A DNA stretch of 64,000 nt from Betaproteobacteria bacterium (GTDB taxonomy: Bacteria; Pseudomonadota; Gammaproteobacteria; Burkholderiales; Burkholderiaceae_C): assembly GCA_013289985.1 (NCBI GenBank), contig JABCYW010000008.1, forward strand, positions 1-64,000, in the 5' to 3' direction. This document shows positions 13,763-24,079 of this stretch, one piece after another. Position 1 is the stretch's first letter. Every line of letters starts with the position of its first letter. A program made the position numbers and the translations under genes. The notes under the pieces are model-generated. The model was not told the DNA's origin and ran no database searches. It saw only the letters and a list, made by a program, of their open reading frames with translations.

Positions 13763-14589
13763 ACCACTTTCTCGGTTTCGTTGTGGATCTTCTTCAGCGC
13801 CTCGTAGCGCGGCGCGCCCACGATCAGCGGCGTGCTCGTGGTGCCGGCATCGGCGCCCCATTGCGGGTCCTCCATGCCCTCGAACACCTCGCGCAGGCGC
13901 TTGCCCCACGAGTCGCGCACCATGCGGAAATACGGGTTCTGGTCGTCGATGCAGGCGATCTGGTCGGACTGCAGCCTGCCGTTCTCGTAGACGACCAGGT
14001 CCAGCGGTAGGCCCACGGACAGGTTGGACTTCAGCGTCGAGTCCATCGATACCAGCGCGCACTTGGCGGCCTCCTCCAGCGGCGTGGTGGGCGTGAGCAC
14101 GCGGTCGAGGATGGGCTTGCCGTATTTCGACTCGCCGATCTGGAAGAAGCAGGTCTCGCGCGTGGCCTCGATGAAGTTGCCGGCCGAATACACCAGGAAC
14201 AGGCGCATCGCCTCGCCGCCGATCTGGCCGCCGAAGATGAAGCTGGCCACGAAGTCCATGCCGTTGTTCTTCAGGCTCGGGCCGTCGTTCTCGTAGACCC
14301 GGCGCACGGCCGCGCCCAGCACGCGGGCGGCGTCGAACATGCTTGTCGCGTTCCAGATGGTGATGGGTTCGTCGTCGCCGTTGGGCAACGATTCCACCTG
14401 GAGGATCTCGCGCACGGACTGCGAGATCGACAGGTTGCCGGCCGACAGCAGCGTCATGAATCGGTCGCCAGGCTTCTCGTAGACGATCATCTTGCGGAAG
14501 ATGCTGATCTGGTCGAGCCCGGCATTGGTGCGCGAGTCCGACAGGAAGACGAGCCCGGCGTTGAGCCTGATTCCGACGCAGTAAGTCAT
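13759..14589 (-). CDS. Proteasome-type protease, Anbu family
   Basis: 276 residues. After Met removal the chain begins with Thr1 (TYCVGIRLNAGLVFLSDSRTNAG). Asp17 in SDSR and Lys32 in IFRKM sit where proteasome beta-subunits have their T1/D17/K33 catalytic set. The long ~270-residue chain and the NLSISQSVREIL segment fit Anbu (ancestral beta subunit) rather than HslV, which is ~175 residues. Family knowledge: Anbu assembles into open helical or ring structures and often lies beside transglutaminase, alpha-E and ATP-grasp genes. None of those is adjacent here; an overlapping alpha/beta hydrolase is instead. Confidence 0.85.
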   Translation of the reverse strand: MTYCVGIRLNAGLVFLSDSRTNAGLDQISIFRKMIVYEKPGDRFMTLLSAGNLSISQSVREILQVESLPNGDDEPITIWNATSMFDAARVLGAAVRRVYENDGPSLKNNGMDFVASFIFGGQIGGEAMRLFLVYSAGNFIEATRETCFFQIGESKYGKPILDRVLTPTTPLEEAAKCALVSMDSTLKSNLSVGLPLDLVVYENGRLQSDQIACIDDQNPYFRMVRDSWGKRLREVFEGMEDPQWGADAGTTSTPLIVGAPRYEALKKIHNETEKVV

Positions 14590-14677
14590 GGGGTGTCTCT
14601 TGTTGTGCGGTGCAGGGCCGATTGTCGCGCCTGCGGTCGATAACCGCCTGGACGAGGCGGCCTATTGCCCGACGGTT

Positions 14678-17350
14678 TCAGTCTTTCGGCAACAAGGCCT
14701 TGAGCCGGTAGAGCGCCTCCAGCGCCTCGCGCGGCGCCAGCTGGTCGGGGTCCAGCGCCATCAGCGCGGCCTCGGCGCGCGAGGGCCCCGCAGCGGCGGC
14801 GGCCGCATCGGCCGCCGCCGGCGCCGCGAACAGGTCGACCTGGGCCGCGCCGCTGGACTGCTGGGCCTCCAGCGCCTCCAGCGTGGCCCGGGCCTGGCGC
14901 ACCAGGCCCGCGGGCATGCCGGCCAGCTTGGCCACCTGCACGCCGTAGCTGCGGCTGGCCGGGCCGGCCTCGATCGCGTGCAGGAACACGATCTGGTCGC
15001 CGCTCTCGGCCGCCGACACGTGCATGTTGAGCGCGCCCGCGTGCTTCGTGGGGAAGTCGGTGAGCTCGAAGTAATGGGTGGCGAACAGCGTGAACGAGCG
15101 GTTCTTCTCGTGCAGCTGCGAGGCGATCGCGCCTGCCAGCGCCAGGCCGTCGAAGGTGGACGTGCCGCGGCCGATCTCGTCCATCAGCACCAGCGAGCGG
15201 TCGGTGGCCGAGTGGATGATGGCGGCGGCCTCGGTCATCTCCACCATGAACGTGGACTGCGCGTTGGCCAGGTCGTCGGCCGCGCCGATGCGGGTGTGGA
15301 TCGCGTCGATGGGGCCCAGGCGGCAGCGCGCCGCCGGCACGTAGGAGCCGATGGCGGCCATCAGCGTGATCAGCGCCACCTGGCGCATGAACGTGCTCTT
15401 GCCGCCCATGTTGGGGCCGGTGACGATGAGCATGCGCGTGCGGGCGTCCAGCCGGCAGTCGTTGGCGATGAAGCTGCCGCCGCCGGTCTCGGCCAGGCGC
15501 GCCTCCACCACCGGATGGCGGCCGCGCTCGATGTCCAGGCACGGGTGGCTGACGAATTCCGGCCGGCACCAGCCCAGCGTCTGCGCGCGTTCGGTGAGGG
15601 CGCACAGCGCGTCGAGCGAGGCCAGCGCGCGCGCCAGCTCGCCGAGGATGCCCAGCGTGGGCTGCAGGTCGTCCAGCAGCGTCTCCCACAGCAGCTTCTC
15701 GCGCGACAGCGAGCGCTCCTGCGCCGACAGCGCCTTGTCCTCGAAGGCGCGCAGCTCGGGCGTGATGTAGCGCTCGGCGTTCTTCAGCGTCTGGCGGCGC
15801 TGGTAGTCGGCCGGCACCTTGTCGAGGCCCGAGGTGGTGACCTCGATGTAGAAGCCGTGCACCTTGTTGTACTGCACGCGCAGGTTGGCGATGCCCGTGC
15901 GCTCGCGCTCGCGCGCCTCCAGCGCCACCAGGAAGTCGTCGCAGTTGGTGGCGATGGCGCGCAGCTCGTCGAGCTCGGCGTCGAAGCCCGACGCGATCAC
16001 GCCGCCGTCGCGCAGCAGCACCGCGGGCTCGGCGGCGATCGTGGCGGCCAGGTGCCGCGCGATGCGCTCATCCGGGTGCAGCGCGGCGTGCAGGCGCAGC
16101 AGCAGGGCGCTGGTGGGCTCGTCGTCCAGCAGGGGCTCGACGTCCTCCCCCGCGGCGGGCAGCCGGCAGTGGCCCGGCGGCAGGCAGGCCACCAGCTGCG
16201 GCAGCAGGGCGAGCGTGTCGCGCAGGCCGGCGAGCTCGCGCGGGCGCACCTGGCGCAGCGCGATGCGCGCGACGATGCGCTGCACGTCGCTCACGCCGCG
16301 CAGCGCCTGGCGCAGCGGCTCGGGGCCGTGCGTCGTCAGCACGGCGATGGCGGCGTGCCGCTCCAGCGCGTCCCGGCGTTCGCGCAGCGGATGCGTGAGC
16401 CACAGCCGCAGCTGGCGGCTGCCCATGCCGGTGCGGCAGGTGTCCAGCAGCGACAGCAGCGTGGGCGCCGATTCGCCGCGCAGCGTCTGCGTCAGCTCGA
16501 GGTTGCGCAGCGTGGCCGGCGGCAGCTCCAGCAGGTCGCTGGCCTTTTCCACGCCCAGCGACTTCACGTGCCCCAGCGCGTGCTTCGCGCCGCCCGAGGT
16601 GTGCTCGGCGTAGCTGATCAGCGCGGCCGCCGCGGCGTGCGCGCGCGGCAGCTCCTGCGCGTTGAAGCCGGCCAGCGTGGACACGCCCAGCAGCTCGCAC
16701 AGCTTGCGCAGCCCCAGCTCGGTGTCGAACTGCCACGCGGGACGGTTGACCACGGCCACCGTGCCCTGGCGCACGGCCGCCGGCGCGCCCTCGGTCGACA
16801 CCAGGATCTCCGCCGGCACCAGGCGCGCCAGCCACGACGGGAGCTCGGCCTCGGTGCACTCGCCCAGGCCCAGCCGGCCCTCGGCCAGCGCCAGCCACGC
16901 GAGGCCCACGCGCGCACGATGGGCGAACACCGCCAGCAGCACGGTGTCCTGGCGGTCGGACAGGAGTTCGGAGTCGGTGACGGTGCCCGGCGTGACCACC
17001 CGCGTGACGCGGCGCTCGACCGGCCCCTTGGCGGCGCCGACCTCGCCCACCTGCTCGGCGATGGCCACGGCCTCGCCCAGCTTGACCAGGCGCGCCAGGT
17101 AGGACTCCAGCGCGTGCACCGGTACCCCGGCCATCACCACCGGCTGGCCGGCGGACGCGCCGCGGGTGGTCAGCGTGATGTCCAGCAGTCGGTTGGCCTT
17201 GCGGGCGTCGTCGAAGAACACCTCGTAGAAGTCGCCCATGCGGTAGAACAGGAGCGTGTCGGGGTGGTCGGCCTTCAGTCCGAAGTACTGGGCCATCATC
17301 GGGGTGTGGCCGGTGAGGTCCTTCGGGTTCACGGGAGTTTCGGCAGTCAT
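14678..17350 (-). CDS. mutS: DNA mismatch repair protein MutS
   Basis: 890 residues from the ATG at 17350; a GTG 30 bases further up is possible but less likely. [31 protein letters not shown] contains the mismatch-contacting Phe-Tyr-Glu motif. The C-terminal ATPase has Walker [10 protein letters not shown], then [11 protein letters not shown], Walker [17 protein letters not shown] and the conserved HYFELTDF. It recognises base mismatches and recruits MutL. The last ~100 residues contain an Ala-rich linker before [23 protein letters not shown], the typical C-terminal tail. Confidence 0.97.
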   Translation of the reverse strand: MTAETPVNPKDLTGHTPMMAQYFGLKADHPDTLLFYRMGDFYEVFFDDARKANRLLDITLTTRGASAGQPVVMAGVPVHALESYLARLVKLGEAVAIAEQVGEVGAAKGPVERRVTRVVTPGTVTDSELLSDRQDTVLLAVFAHRARVGLAWLALAEGRLGLGECTEAELPSWLARLVPAEILVSTEGAPAAVRQGTVAVVNRPAWQFDTELGLRKLCELLGVSTLAGFNAQELPRAHAAAAALISYAEHTSGGAKHALGHVKSLGVEKASDLLELPPATLRNLELTQTLRGESAPTLLSLLDTCRTGMGSRQLRLWLTHPLRERRDALERHAAIAVLTTHGPEPLRQALRGVSDVQRIVARIALRQVRPRELAGLRDTLALLPQLVACLPPGHCRLPAAGEDVEPLLDDEPTSALLLRLHAALHPDERIARHLAATIAAEPAVLLRDGGVIASGFDAELDELRAIATNCDDFLVALEARERERTGIANLRVQYNKVHGFYIEVTTSGLDKVPADYQRRQTLKNAERYITPELRAFEDKALSAQERSLSREKLLWETLLDDLQPTLGILGELARALASLDALCALTERAQTLGWCRPEFVSHPCLDIERGRHPVVEARLAETGGGSFIANDCRLDARTRMLIVTGPNMGGKSTFMRQVALITLMAAIGSYVPAARCRLGPIDAIHTRIGAADDLANAQSTFMVEMTEAAAIIHSATDRSLVLMDEIGRGTSTFDGLALAGAIASQLHEKNRSFTLFATHYFELTDFPTKHAGALNMHVSAAESGDQIVFLHAIEAGPASRSYGVQVAKLAGMPAGLVRQARATLEALEAQQSSGAAQVDLFAAPAAADAAAAAAGPSRAEAALMALDPDQLAPREALEALYRLKALLPKD

Positions 17351-17426
17351 CGACGACGGGGCTTCTGGGAGAGGGCGCACGCGGGCCGCGCGGCAGGACG
17401 CGGATTATCGCGTGCCGCTCCGCCCG

Positions 17427-17843
17427 TCAGGCCCAGGGGTCGAGCAGGGGCACGCCGATCGGCGCGAAATCGGCGATGTTGCGGGTGACGACCGTCATCC
17501 CGTGCACCAGCGCCGTGGCGGCGATCAGCGCGTCGCGTTCCTGGCGCGGATCGGGCACGTGCAGCCGCGCGCAGCGCAGCGCGACCGTGTCGTCGATCGG
17601 CAGCACGCGCCCGGCGAAGGCCGGCTGGACCTGGCGCACGAACCAGTGCCGGATCACGGCGCCCTGGCGCAGGTCGCGCCGCTCGAGCTGCAGGATGCCC
17701 TGTTCGATCTCCATCAGCGTGACGACGGAGAGAAACAGGGCCGCGGGCCGGATCGACGACGCCCAGGCGACGACACGCGGGTCCGCCTTTCCGCTGGCGG
17801 CCTTGCGCAGTTCGGAGACGACGTTCGTGTCGAGGACGAACAT
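17427..17843 (-). CDS. vapC: PIN-domain ribonuclease toxin, VapC/FitB type
   Basis: 138 residues. [15 protein letters not shown] holds the first acidic residue of the PIN active site; further acidic residues are Glu in LMEIEQGIL and Asp in RDALIAATALVHGMTVVTRNIADF. The NVVSELRK and SVVTLMEIEQGIL motifs match the FitB subgroup. Family role: metal-dependent endoribonuclease inhibited by its cognate antitoxin. Its start overlaps the antitoxin stop by one base, so the pair is co-translated. Confidence 0.88.
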   Translation of the reverse strand: MFVLDTNVVSELRKAASGKADPRVVAWASSIRPAALFLSVVTLMEIEQGILQLERRDLRQGAVIRHWFVRQVQPAFAGRVLPIDDTVALRCARLHVPDPRQERDALIAATALVHGMTVVTRNIADFAPIGVPLLDPWA

Positions 17844-18109
17844 CAGCCGAGATCGGTGGGCCGCAGGCCGATGCGGGCGCGGCCCGGCTCGAAGTCGATG
17901 TCGCCGTCCACGGGCATCGCGATCAGGTCGACGATGCTGGCGGCCGGCTCGGTCAGCCGCCGGTATTCGTCGATGCTCAGCAGCACGTGTGCGGGACGGC
18001 CGCGGTCGGTGATGTAGACCGGACCTTCCTCGGCGGCGCGCTTGGCGCCCCCGGCGTCCTGGTTGAATTCCCGGCTTGTGAGCGTGGTGTAGTGCTTGGG
18101 AGGGGACAT
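17843..18109 (-). CDS. Phd/YefM-type antitoxin
   Basis: 88 residues from the ATG at 18109, which has a good ribosome site (AGGAGG about 9 bases upstream). [43 protein letters not shown] is the Phd/YefM antitoxin fold that binds DNA and, through its C-terminal tail ([19 protein letters not shown]), the toxin. It is immediately upstream of the PIN toxin. Autoregulation is likely through the palindrome at 18129-18150, just before the ribosome site. Confidence 0.87.
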   Translation of the reverse strand: MSPPKHYTTLTSREFNQDAGGAKRAAEEGPVYITDRGRPAHVLLSIDEYRRLTEPAASIVDLIAMPVDGDIDFEPGRARIGLRPTDLG

Positions 18110-18128
18110 GGCGGAGTCCTCCTGGAGG

Positions 18129-18150
18129 TTTGTAGAAACGTTACTACAAA
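18129..18150. promoter_or_regulatory. Palindromic operator of the toxin-antitoxin pair
   Basis: A 22-base inverted repeat: TTTGTAG, 8 bases centred on AACGTT, then CTACAAA; all positions are symmetric except one pair. It is AT-rich in an otherwise GC-rich region and lies 20 bases upstream of the antitoxin start. That is the position expected for the site bound by a Phd/YefM antitoxin or toxin-antitoxin complex. The promoter elements probably overlap it on the leftward strand. Confidence 0.7.
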
Positions 18151-18182
18151 ATTTCCGCCCACGCAAGGCGGCCCCGCCGGCC

Positions 18183-19148
18183 TCAGAGCCGATTGCGCGG
18201 CGTGCGCGGCCCGCTGACCTTGATGGCCTTGCGCGGCTTGGGCTCGGCCGGGGCGGCCTCGGTGTTGGCGGCCACGAACGCGTCCGTGGCGTCCGGGGCG
18301 GCGGCGGCCTCGGCGGTGGCCGGCGTGCTGCCGTCGTCCTTGATCACGCGGGTGTACGGCGTGAGGATGTTGACGAGCTGGCCGTACACCTTCGGATTGC
18401 CGGCGACCACCTCGCGCTGGTACAGGAAGTCGGACTCGCCGCTGAAGTTGCCGATCAGGCCGCCGGCCTCGGTGATGATCAGCGAAGCCGCCGCGATGTC
18501 CCAGGGACTGAGTCCGGTCTCGAAGAAGCCGTCGTAGTAGCCGGCCGCGACATAGCAGAGGTCCAGCGACGCGGCGCCCGGGCGGCGCAGGCCGGCGCAC
18601 TGCTGCGAGATCTCCTCGAACATCTTCATGTAGCGCTTGAAGTTGTCGCCCTTGCGGAACGGGAAGCCGGTGCCGATCAGCGAGTCGGCCAGGCGCAGGC
18701 GCTTGGACACGCGCAGGCGGCGGTCGTTGAGGTAGGCGCCGCGGCCGCGCGAGGCGTAGAAGAGGTCGTTGCGGTTCGGGTCGTAGACCACGGCCTGCTG
18801 CACCACGCCGCGCCAGGCGAGCGCAATCGACACCGCGTACTGCGGGAAGCCGTGGATGAAGTTGGTGGTGCCGTCCAGCGGGTCGATGATCCACAGGAAT
18901 TCGCTGTCCTTGGCGCCCAGCTCGCGGCCCGATTCCTCCGCCAGGATGCCGTGGCCGGGGTAGGCGGCCAGGAGGGTGTCGACGATGACCGCTTCCGCAT
19001 GCTTGTCGACCTCGGTGACGAAGTCGTTCACGCCCTTGCTTTCGACCTGCACCTTGTCCACGTCGAGCGAGGCCCGGTTGATGACCGACCCCGCAGCGCG
19101 TGCCGCCTTGATGGCGATGTTGAGCATGGGGTGCAGGGACTGGGACAT
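18183..19148 (-). CDS. suhB: Inositol monophosphatase family protein SuhB
   Basis: 321 residues from the ATG at 19148. [18 protein letters not shown] is the usual N-terminus. The metal-binding set is complete: [22 protein letters not shown] and [19 protein letters not shown]. The final ~50 residues ([24 protein letters not shown], then [17 protein letters not shown]) are a low-complexity extension beyond the normal ~265-residue enzyme. Known role: inositol phosphatase activity, and in E. coli a component of ribosomal RNA transcription complexes. It is divergent from trmJ, as in many proteobacteria. Confidence 0.93.
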   Translation of the reverse strand: MSQSLHPMLNIAIKAARAAGSVINRASLDVDKVQVESKGVNDFVTEVDKHAEAVIVDTLLAAYPGHGILAEESGRELGAKDSEFLWIIDPLDGTTNFIHGFPQYAVSIALAWRGVVQQAVVYDPNRNDLFYASRGRGAYLNDRRLRVSKRLRLADSLIGTGFPFRKGDNFKRYMKMFEEISQQCAGLRRPGAASLDLCYVAAGYYDGFFETGLSPWDIAAASLIITEAGGLIGNFSGESDFLYQREVVAGNPKVYGQLVNILTPYTRVIKDDGSTPATAEAAAAPDATDAFVAANTEAAPAEPKPRKAIKVSGPRTPRNRL

Positions 19149-19350
19149 GGGCTTTCCAATGGAGGAGGCTGCGGCGCTCCACGCGGAGCGCCGGCAAGGG
19201 CAGGGAACAGGGCGACAGCGACGAAAGAGCGGGGGCAATGCCGAACGGCGGCCGGGAACGGCGGCAGGCGCGACAATGCGGGTAACCCCCATTCTATCCG
19301 GGCCGGCGCCGCGAAGTCCACGCGCGCCGTCCCGGCGCCCTTGCCAGCCG

Positions 19351-20076
19351 GTGCAGTTCTTGACAGATTCCACCCGATTCATCCTGGTCGACACCAGCCA
19401 TCCCGGCAACGTCGGTGCCACCGCCCGCGCGATGAAGGTGATGGGTTTCTCCGACCTGGTGCTGGTGACGCCGCGCTACGCCGACGTGCTGGCGCAGCCC
19501 GAGGCGATCGCCATGGCCTCCGGTGCCACCGACATCCTCGAGCGCGCCCGCATCGTCGCGACGCTGGACGAGGCGCTGGCCGGCACCACCTTCGCCTGCG
19601 CCACCGCGATGACGCCGCGCGACTTCGGCCCGCCCACGCGCGCGCCGCGCGACGCGTTCGCCGAGCTCGCGCGCACCGGCCACCGCGTGGCCTTCGTGTT
19701 CGGCGGCGAGCGCTTCGGACTGTCCAACGAGCACGTGCGCGCCTGCCACCTGTGCATCAGCATCCCCACGCAGCCCGAGTACGGCTCGCTGAACCTGGCC
19801 CAGGCGGTGCAGCTGCTGTCCTACGACTGGCGCCAGGCGCTCGGTGGCTTCCCGGTGGTGGAGCGCACGCGCACGCCGGAGCAGGCCGACGCCGCCGCGG
19901 TGACCGGCCTGCTGGCGCACTGGCGCGAGATGCTCGTCGAGATCGGGTTCCTAGACCCGGCCGTGCCGCGCAAGCTGATGGCGCGCCTGCACCAGCTCGT
20001 CAACCGCGCGCAGGTGACCACGGAAGAGGTGCACATCCTGCGCGGCATCGCGCGCCAGGTTCAGAAGAGGCGCTAA
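19351..20076 (+). CDS. trmJ: tRNA (cytidine/uridine-2'-O-)-methyltransferase TrmJ
   Basis: 241 residues from a GTG at 19351; no ATG fits before the conserved block and the longer open frame upstream is antisense to suh[26 protein letters not shown] is the SPOUT N-terminal motif, [15 protein letters not shown] the cofactor knot and [24 protein letters not shown] the third motif. Family role: methylation of ribose at tRNA position 32. The C-terminus [25 protein letters not shown] is the TrmJ-specific helical extension. cysE follows 68 bases downstream on the same strand. Confidence 0.93.
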   Translation: MQFLTDSTRFILVDTSHPGNVGATARAMKVMGFSDLVLVTPRYADVLAQPEAIAMASGATDILERARIVATLDEALAGTTFACATAMTPRDFGPPTRAPRDAFAELARTGHRVAFVFGGERFGLSNEHVRACHLCISIPTQPEYGSLNLAQAVQLLSYDWRQALGGFPVVERTRTPEQADAAAVTGLLAHWREMLVEIGFLDPAVPRKLMARLHQLVNRAQVTTEEVHILRGIARQVQKRR

Positions 20077-20144
20077 GCCCGCACGGCCGTGCAGGCCGGG
20101 GGCTGCCGATACACTTCCCGTTCCGTCCGTCACCGTCCGTTCCC

Positions 20145-20921
20145 ATGTTCGATCGCCTGCGCGAAGACATCACCTGCATCCTCGAGCGCGACCCTGCCGC
20201 GCGCTCGCGCCTGGAGGTGCTGCTCTGTTACCCGGGCCTGCACGCGCTGATCTGGCATCGCCGCGCCAAGTGGTTCTGGTCGCACGGCATGCACGTGGCC
20301 GGCCGCTTCCTGTCGCACCTGGGACGCTTCTTCACGGGCATCGAGATCCACCCGGGCGCCACCATCGGCCGGCGCGTGTTCATCGACCACGGCATGGGCG
20401 TCGTCATCGGCGAGATGGCCGAGATCCACGACGACTGCACGATCTACCAGGGCGTCACCCTCGGCGGTACCTCGCTGGTGAAGGGCGCCAAGCGCCATCC
20501 CACGCTGGAGGCCGGCGTGATCGTCGGCGCCAACGCCAGCGTGCTGGGCGGCTTCATCGTGGGCGCGGGCGCGCGCGTGGGCTCGGGCGCGGTCGTCACG
20601 CGCCCCGTGCCCGCGGGCGCGACGGCGGTCGGCAATCCGGCGCGCATCATCGCGGCCGAGACCGACGCCGCGCGCGAGGCCACGGCCGCACGCCTGGGCT
20701 TCTCGGCCTACGGCGTCACGCAGGGCGACGATCCGGTGGCGCTGGCGATGAAGGGCCTGATCGACAACGCCTCCGCGCACGAGCACCAGATCGCGCTGCT
20801 GTGGAACGCGATCGAGCGCGTGCTCGACGAGGGCGTGCTGCAGGCGCGCGACTGCGTGCCCACCGACGCGCAGACCGCCGAGAACTTCGACGCCGAAGGC
20901 CTGAGCCGGCTGGTGAAGTGA
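20145..20921 (+). CDS. cysE: Serine O-acetyltransferase
   Basis: 258 residues from the ATG at 20145. The N-terminal helical part ([38 protein letters not shown]) is followed by the left-handed beta-helix of hexapeptide repeats: [25 protein letters not shown], then [11 protein letters not shown] and [20 protein letters not shown]. It makes O-acetylserine from serine and acetyl-CoA for cysteine synthesis. The C-terminus is longer than the E. coli cytosolic form's tail and lacks the usual terminal Ile. Confidence 0.94.
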   Translation: MFDRLREDITCILERDPAARSRLEVLLCYPGLHALIWHRRAKWFWSHGMHVAGRFLSHLGRFFTGIEIHPGATIGRRVFIDHGMGVVIGEMAEIHDDCTIYQGVTLGGTSLVKGAKRHPTLEAGVIVGANASVLGGFIVGAGARVGSGAVVTRPVPAGATAVGNPARIIAAETDAAREATAARLGFSAYGVTQGDDPVALAMKGLIDNASAHEHQIALLWNAIERVLDEGVLQARDCVPTDAQTAENFDAEGLSRLVK

Positions 20922-20926
20922 GAAGC

Positions 20927-20992
20927 GGGGTCAGGCACCCGCCCGGGGCGCTGCAGCCAACCGGGGGCGCATTCTGGCGGGAGCCAGACCCC
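20927..20992. repeat. Imperfect inverted repeat, REP-like
   Basis: Between the convergent ends of cysE and the LysM-FecR gene lies a 17-base sequence GGGGTCAGGCACCCGCC (20927-20943) and its inverted copy at 20976-20992, matching at 15 of 17 positions, with a 32-base GC-rich spacer. The GGGGTCAGGCACC core is a familiar dispersed palindrome in proteobacterial genomes. It may also serve as a transcription terminator for both genes, though no T-tract follows. Confidence 0.55.
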
Positions 20993-22701
20993 TATGGCAG
21001 CAGCGCGCGCAACGCCTGGTGCCAGTTGCTGTCGACGTCGATCTTCACCGAGCCGCTCCAGGCCGTCTTGAAGCCGTCGGGCTCCGCGAAGCGGTAGCGG
21101 GCCCAGTAGGTGCCGGTGGCGGGCCGGCCCAGGCGGCCGTTCGGCGCGCCGAAATCCCCGCGGGCCACGATCTGTCGGTAGTCGGGATCGGCCGCCAGTT
21201 CCACCTCGACGCGATCCTCGGGGCGGCCGCCCCACGCGAGCTCGATGGCCGCGCCGTCGGGGCTCAGCCGGCCCAGCGGCGCGCGCGGCGTCGGGCGCAG
21301 GATGAGCGCCTGCGTGTCGCTCCAGGCGCCGCGGCGGCCCTCGGCGTCGACGCTCACCACGTGCCACCAGTAGACGCCGTCGGCGGCGCCGTAGTCGGTG
21401 TCCAGCGGATGGAACACCACCTGTTCGCCGCGCACCTGGTCGTCGCGCAGCGCGGTCTGCGTGAACTGCGCGTCGCGCGCCACCTCGAGCACGTAGCGGA
21501 CGGCGTCGGGGTTGTGGGTCCAGCGCAGCGTGACGTCGCCCACCGGGCGCTTGGCGTTGGCCGGCGGATCGAGCAGGAAGGGCGACTCGGGCCGCGCGCG
21601 CAGCCGGAAGCCGCGCACGCCGTCCAGGCCCTCGAGGCCCTCGGGGCCGATGCGGCGCACGCGCAGGTGCCAGTCGCCGTCGGCCAGTTGCGGGATGCGG
21701 ATGTCGTCGCCGGCGGCCACGTGCAGGTCCAGCGTGATGTGGTCGAACGCGGCGTCGTTGGCCACTTGCACGCGCAGCGGCCAGTTGCCGGCCAGGTGCG
21801 CCTTGATGGGCAGGTGGTCGAACAGCGCGGGCACGTCGGCGAGGTCGGGCGCGGGCGGCAGCGGCAGCACAACGGGCTTCCTGCCGGCCTCCAGCGACGC
21901 GCCGAAGTTGGCCGGAACGTCGGCCGCCTGCGTGGCGGAGGCGCCCACCTGCGCGTGCACCTTGCCTTCCAGCACCTCGGTGGCCGAGGCGTTGACGGCC
22001 GCGGCACCGCCGGCGGCCGGCGTGACGTCGTTGCGCACGCGGTAGACGGTGCCGCGCACGCCGATGACGGCCGTGGGCGTGCTCACCTCCAGCGGGCGGG
22101 CGCGCAGCACCTTGCTGGCGAACACCTCCACGCTGCCGCTGATCAGGCGCAGCGACGCGGCCACCAGGCCCTCGTCGATCGCGGCGGCCGTGGCCTTCAC
22201 CCGGAAGCGGCGCTGCTCGTCGAGGCGGCCCTCGGTGCTGGGCGCGAGCTTCACGCGCGAGCCGTCGGCCAGCTGCACGACGGCCGTGCTGGCCTCGCCG
22301 GTGCGGATCGATTCGCCGACGTTCAGCATCGCGCCGCCGGCCGCCGGCCTGTCGCCGATGCGCACGTCGCCGAACGCGCTCACCAGCTGCGCCGGCACGA
22401 CCTTGTTGTGCAGGTAGTCGGCCGGCACCATCAGCACCTGGCCCGGCGTGATGCGGTTCGAGTCGGGCAGGTGGTTGATGCGCGAGACTTCCTTCCACGC
22501 GCCGGGCGTCGTGAACAGCGTGCGGTTCAGGCCGATCAGGGTGTCGTGCGACGTGACCGTGCAGGGCACCAGCAGCGGCTGCGACGCCGCCGGGGCCGGA
22601 GCGGCGGCCGGCGCCGCGAGCGCGACGGGCAGCAGGCCGGCCGCGCACAGCGACGCGAGCACCTTGTGATGCGGGTTCGAGCGACGGGACGTCAGCGGCA
22701 T
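20992..22701 (-). CDS. Exported LysM and FecR domain protein
   Basis: 569 residues from the ATG at 22701 (a GTG two codons earlier is possible). A signal peptide (VLASLCAAGLLPVALAAPAAA) is followed by a LysM domain at about residues 45-95 (CTVTSHDTLIGLNRTLF, then INHLPDSNRITPGQVLMVPADYL). A FecR domain follows at about 110-225 (GDVRIGDRPAAGGAMLNVGESIRTG, VIGVRGTVYRV). The rest has fibronectin-like repeats with LRWTHNPDAVRYVLEVARD and LDTDYGAADGVYWWHVVSVD. Likely a periplasmic or cell-wall-binding protein; this architecture usually lies near adenylate cyclase/CHASE2 genes, which are not present here. Confidence 0.82.
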   Translation of the reverse strand: MPLTSRRSNPHHKVLASLCAAGLLPVALAAPAAAPAPAASQPLLVPCTVTSHDTLIGLNRTLFTTPGAWKEVSRINHLPDSNRITPGQVLMVPADYLHNKVVPAQLVSAFGDVRIGDRPAAGGAMLNVGESIRTGEASTAVVQLADGSRVKLAPSTEGRLDEQRRFRVKATAAAIDEGLVAASLRLISGSVEVFASKVLRARPLEVSTPTAVIGVRGTVYRVRNDVTPAAGGAAAVNASATEVLEGKVHAQVGASATQAADVPANFGASLEAGRKPVVLPLPPAPDLADVPALFDHLPIKAHLAGNWPLRVQVANDAAFDHITLDLHVAAGDDIRIPQLADGDWHLRVRRIGPEGLEGLDGVRGFRLRARPESPFLLDPPANAKRPVGDVTLRWTHNPDAVRYVLEVARDAQFTQTALRDDQVRGEQVVFHPLDTDYGAADGVYWWHVVSVDAEGRRGAWSDTQALILRPTPRAPLGRLSPDGAAIELAWGGRPEDRVEVELAADPDYRQIVARGDFGAPNGRLGRPATGTYWARYRFAEPDGFKTAWSGSVKIDVDSNWHQALRALLP

Positions 22702-22732
22702 GGGCACCGGAGGCAGGAAGGGCGAAGGGCGG

Positions 22733-23336
<604 letters not shown>

Positions 23337-23344
<8 letters not shown>

Positions 23345-23969
23345 CGTGGGACGGATCGGCCCCGGCCGCGTCGCCGTCGCCTTCGGGCACGGCCAGCATC
23401 TGTTCCTTGACCAGCTTGAACAGGTCGCGGTACGCGCGGCCGTGGCGCTCGCCCGGCTCCAGCTTCTCCTTGCGCGCGGAACGCACGAGGCTGCGCAGTT
23501 GCTGGACGTCGGTCGACGGGTACTCCTTGACCCACAGGGCCAGCGCATCGTCGGTGGCCAGCAGCTGGTCGCGCCAGTATTCGGCCTGGTGCAGGGCCAG
23601 CGTGTCGGTGGCGCTGCCGACGCGGTACGACGCGACGGCCTCGCGCAGTGGCTCCGGGTTCTCGTGCTTCATCAGCTTGCCGATGTATTGCACCTGGCGG
23701 CGCCTGCCCTCGAAGGAGCGGGTGCGGCGCAGCTCATCGATCGCGTCGCGCAGGCGCTCGTCGATCTGCAGCTTGTCCAGCCGATCCGGCGGCAAGGCGG
23801 ACACGGCCTCCCCCAGCTCCTGCAGATCCTGCATCTGTTGCTTGAGCTCGTTGCGGCTGGGCGTGATGCCGTCGATGGCGGCCTGGCGCTTGCTGACGGG
23901 CATGTCGGCCATGTCGGCATCGATCTCCGGCACCTGTCGGTTGGAGGCGTGCTTGGGCTCACGGGGCAT
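23337..23969 (-). CDS. darP: Ribosome biogenesis factor DarP (YjgA, DUF615)
   Basis: 210 residues. VSKRQAAIDGITPSRNELKQQMQDLQELGEAVSALPPDRLDKL is the DUF615 N-terminal signature, and EGRRRQVQYIGKLMKHENPEPL and RQYRDLFKLV-like helices complete it. Family knowledge: dual-associated ribosome protein acting in large-subunit maturation. It is divergent from pmbA with a short shared promoter region, which is the usual yjgA-pmbA arrangement, and is translationally coupled to mog. Confidence 0.92.
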
Positions 23970-24079
23970 GGTTCGACGGACTCTCTGGGATCGCTATGAT
24001 GGCCCGGATTGTCCTGCAATTGACGCGGTTCGCCAGCCAGGGCTGGGCCGCCCCTACAAACACAAAGCAAGGAATGCCG

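Noticed and set aside
14588-17488. 966-codon plus-strand frame opposite mutS
   Set aside because: Antisense to MutS; Gln/Arg/Val/Gly-rich shadow composition.
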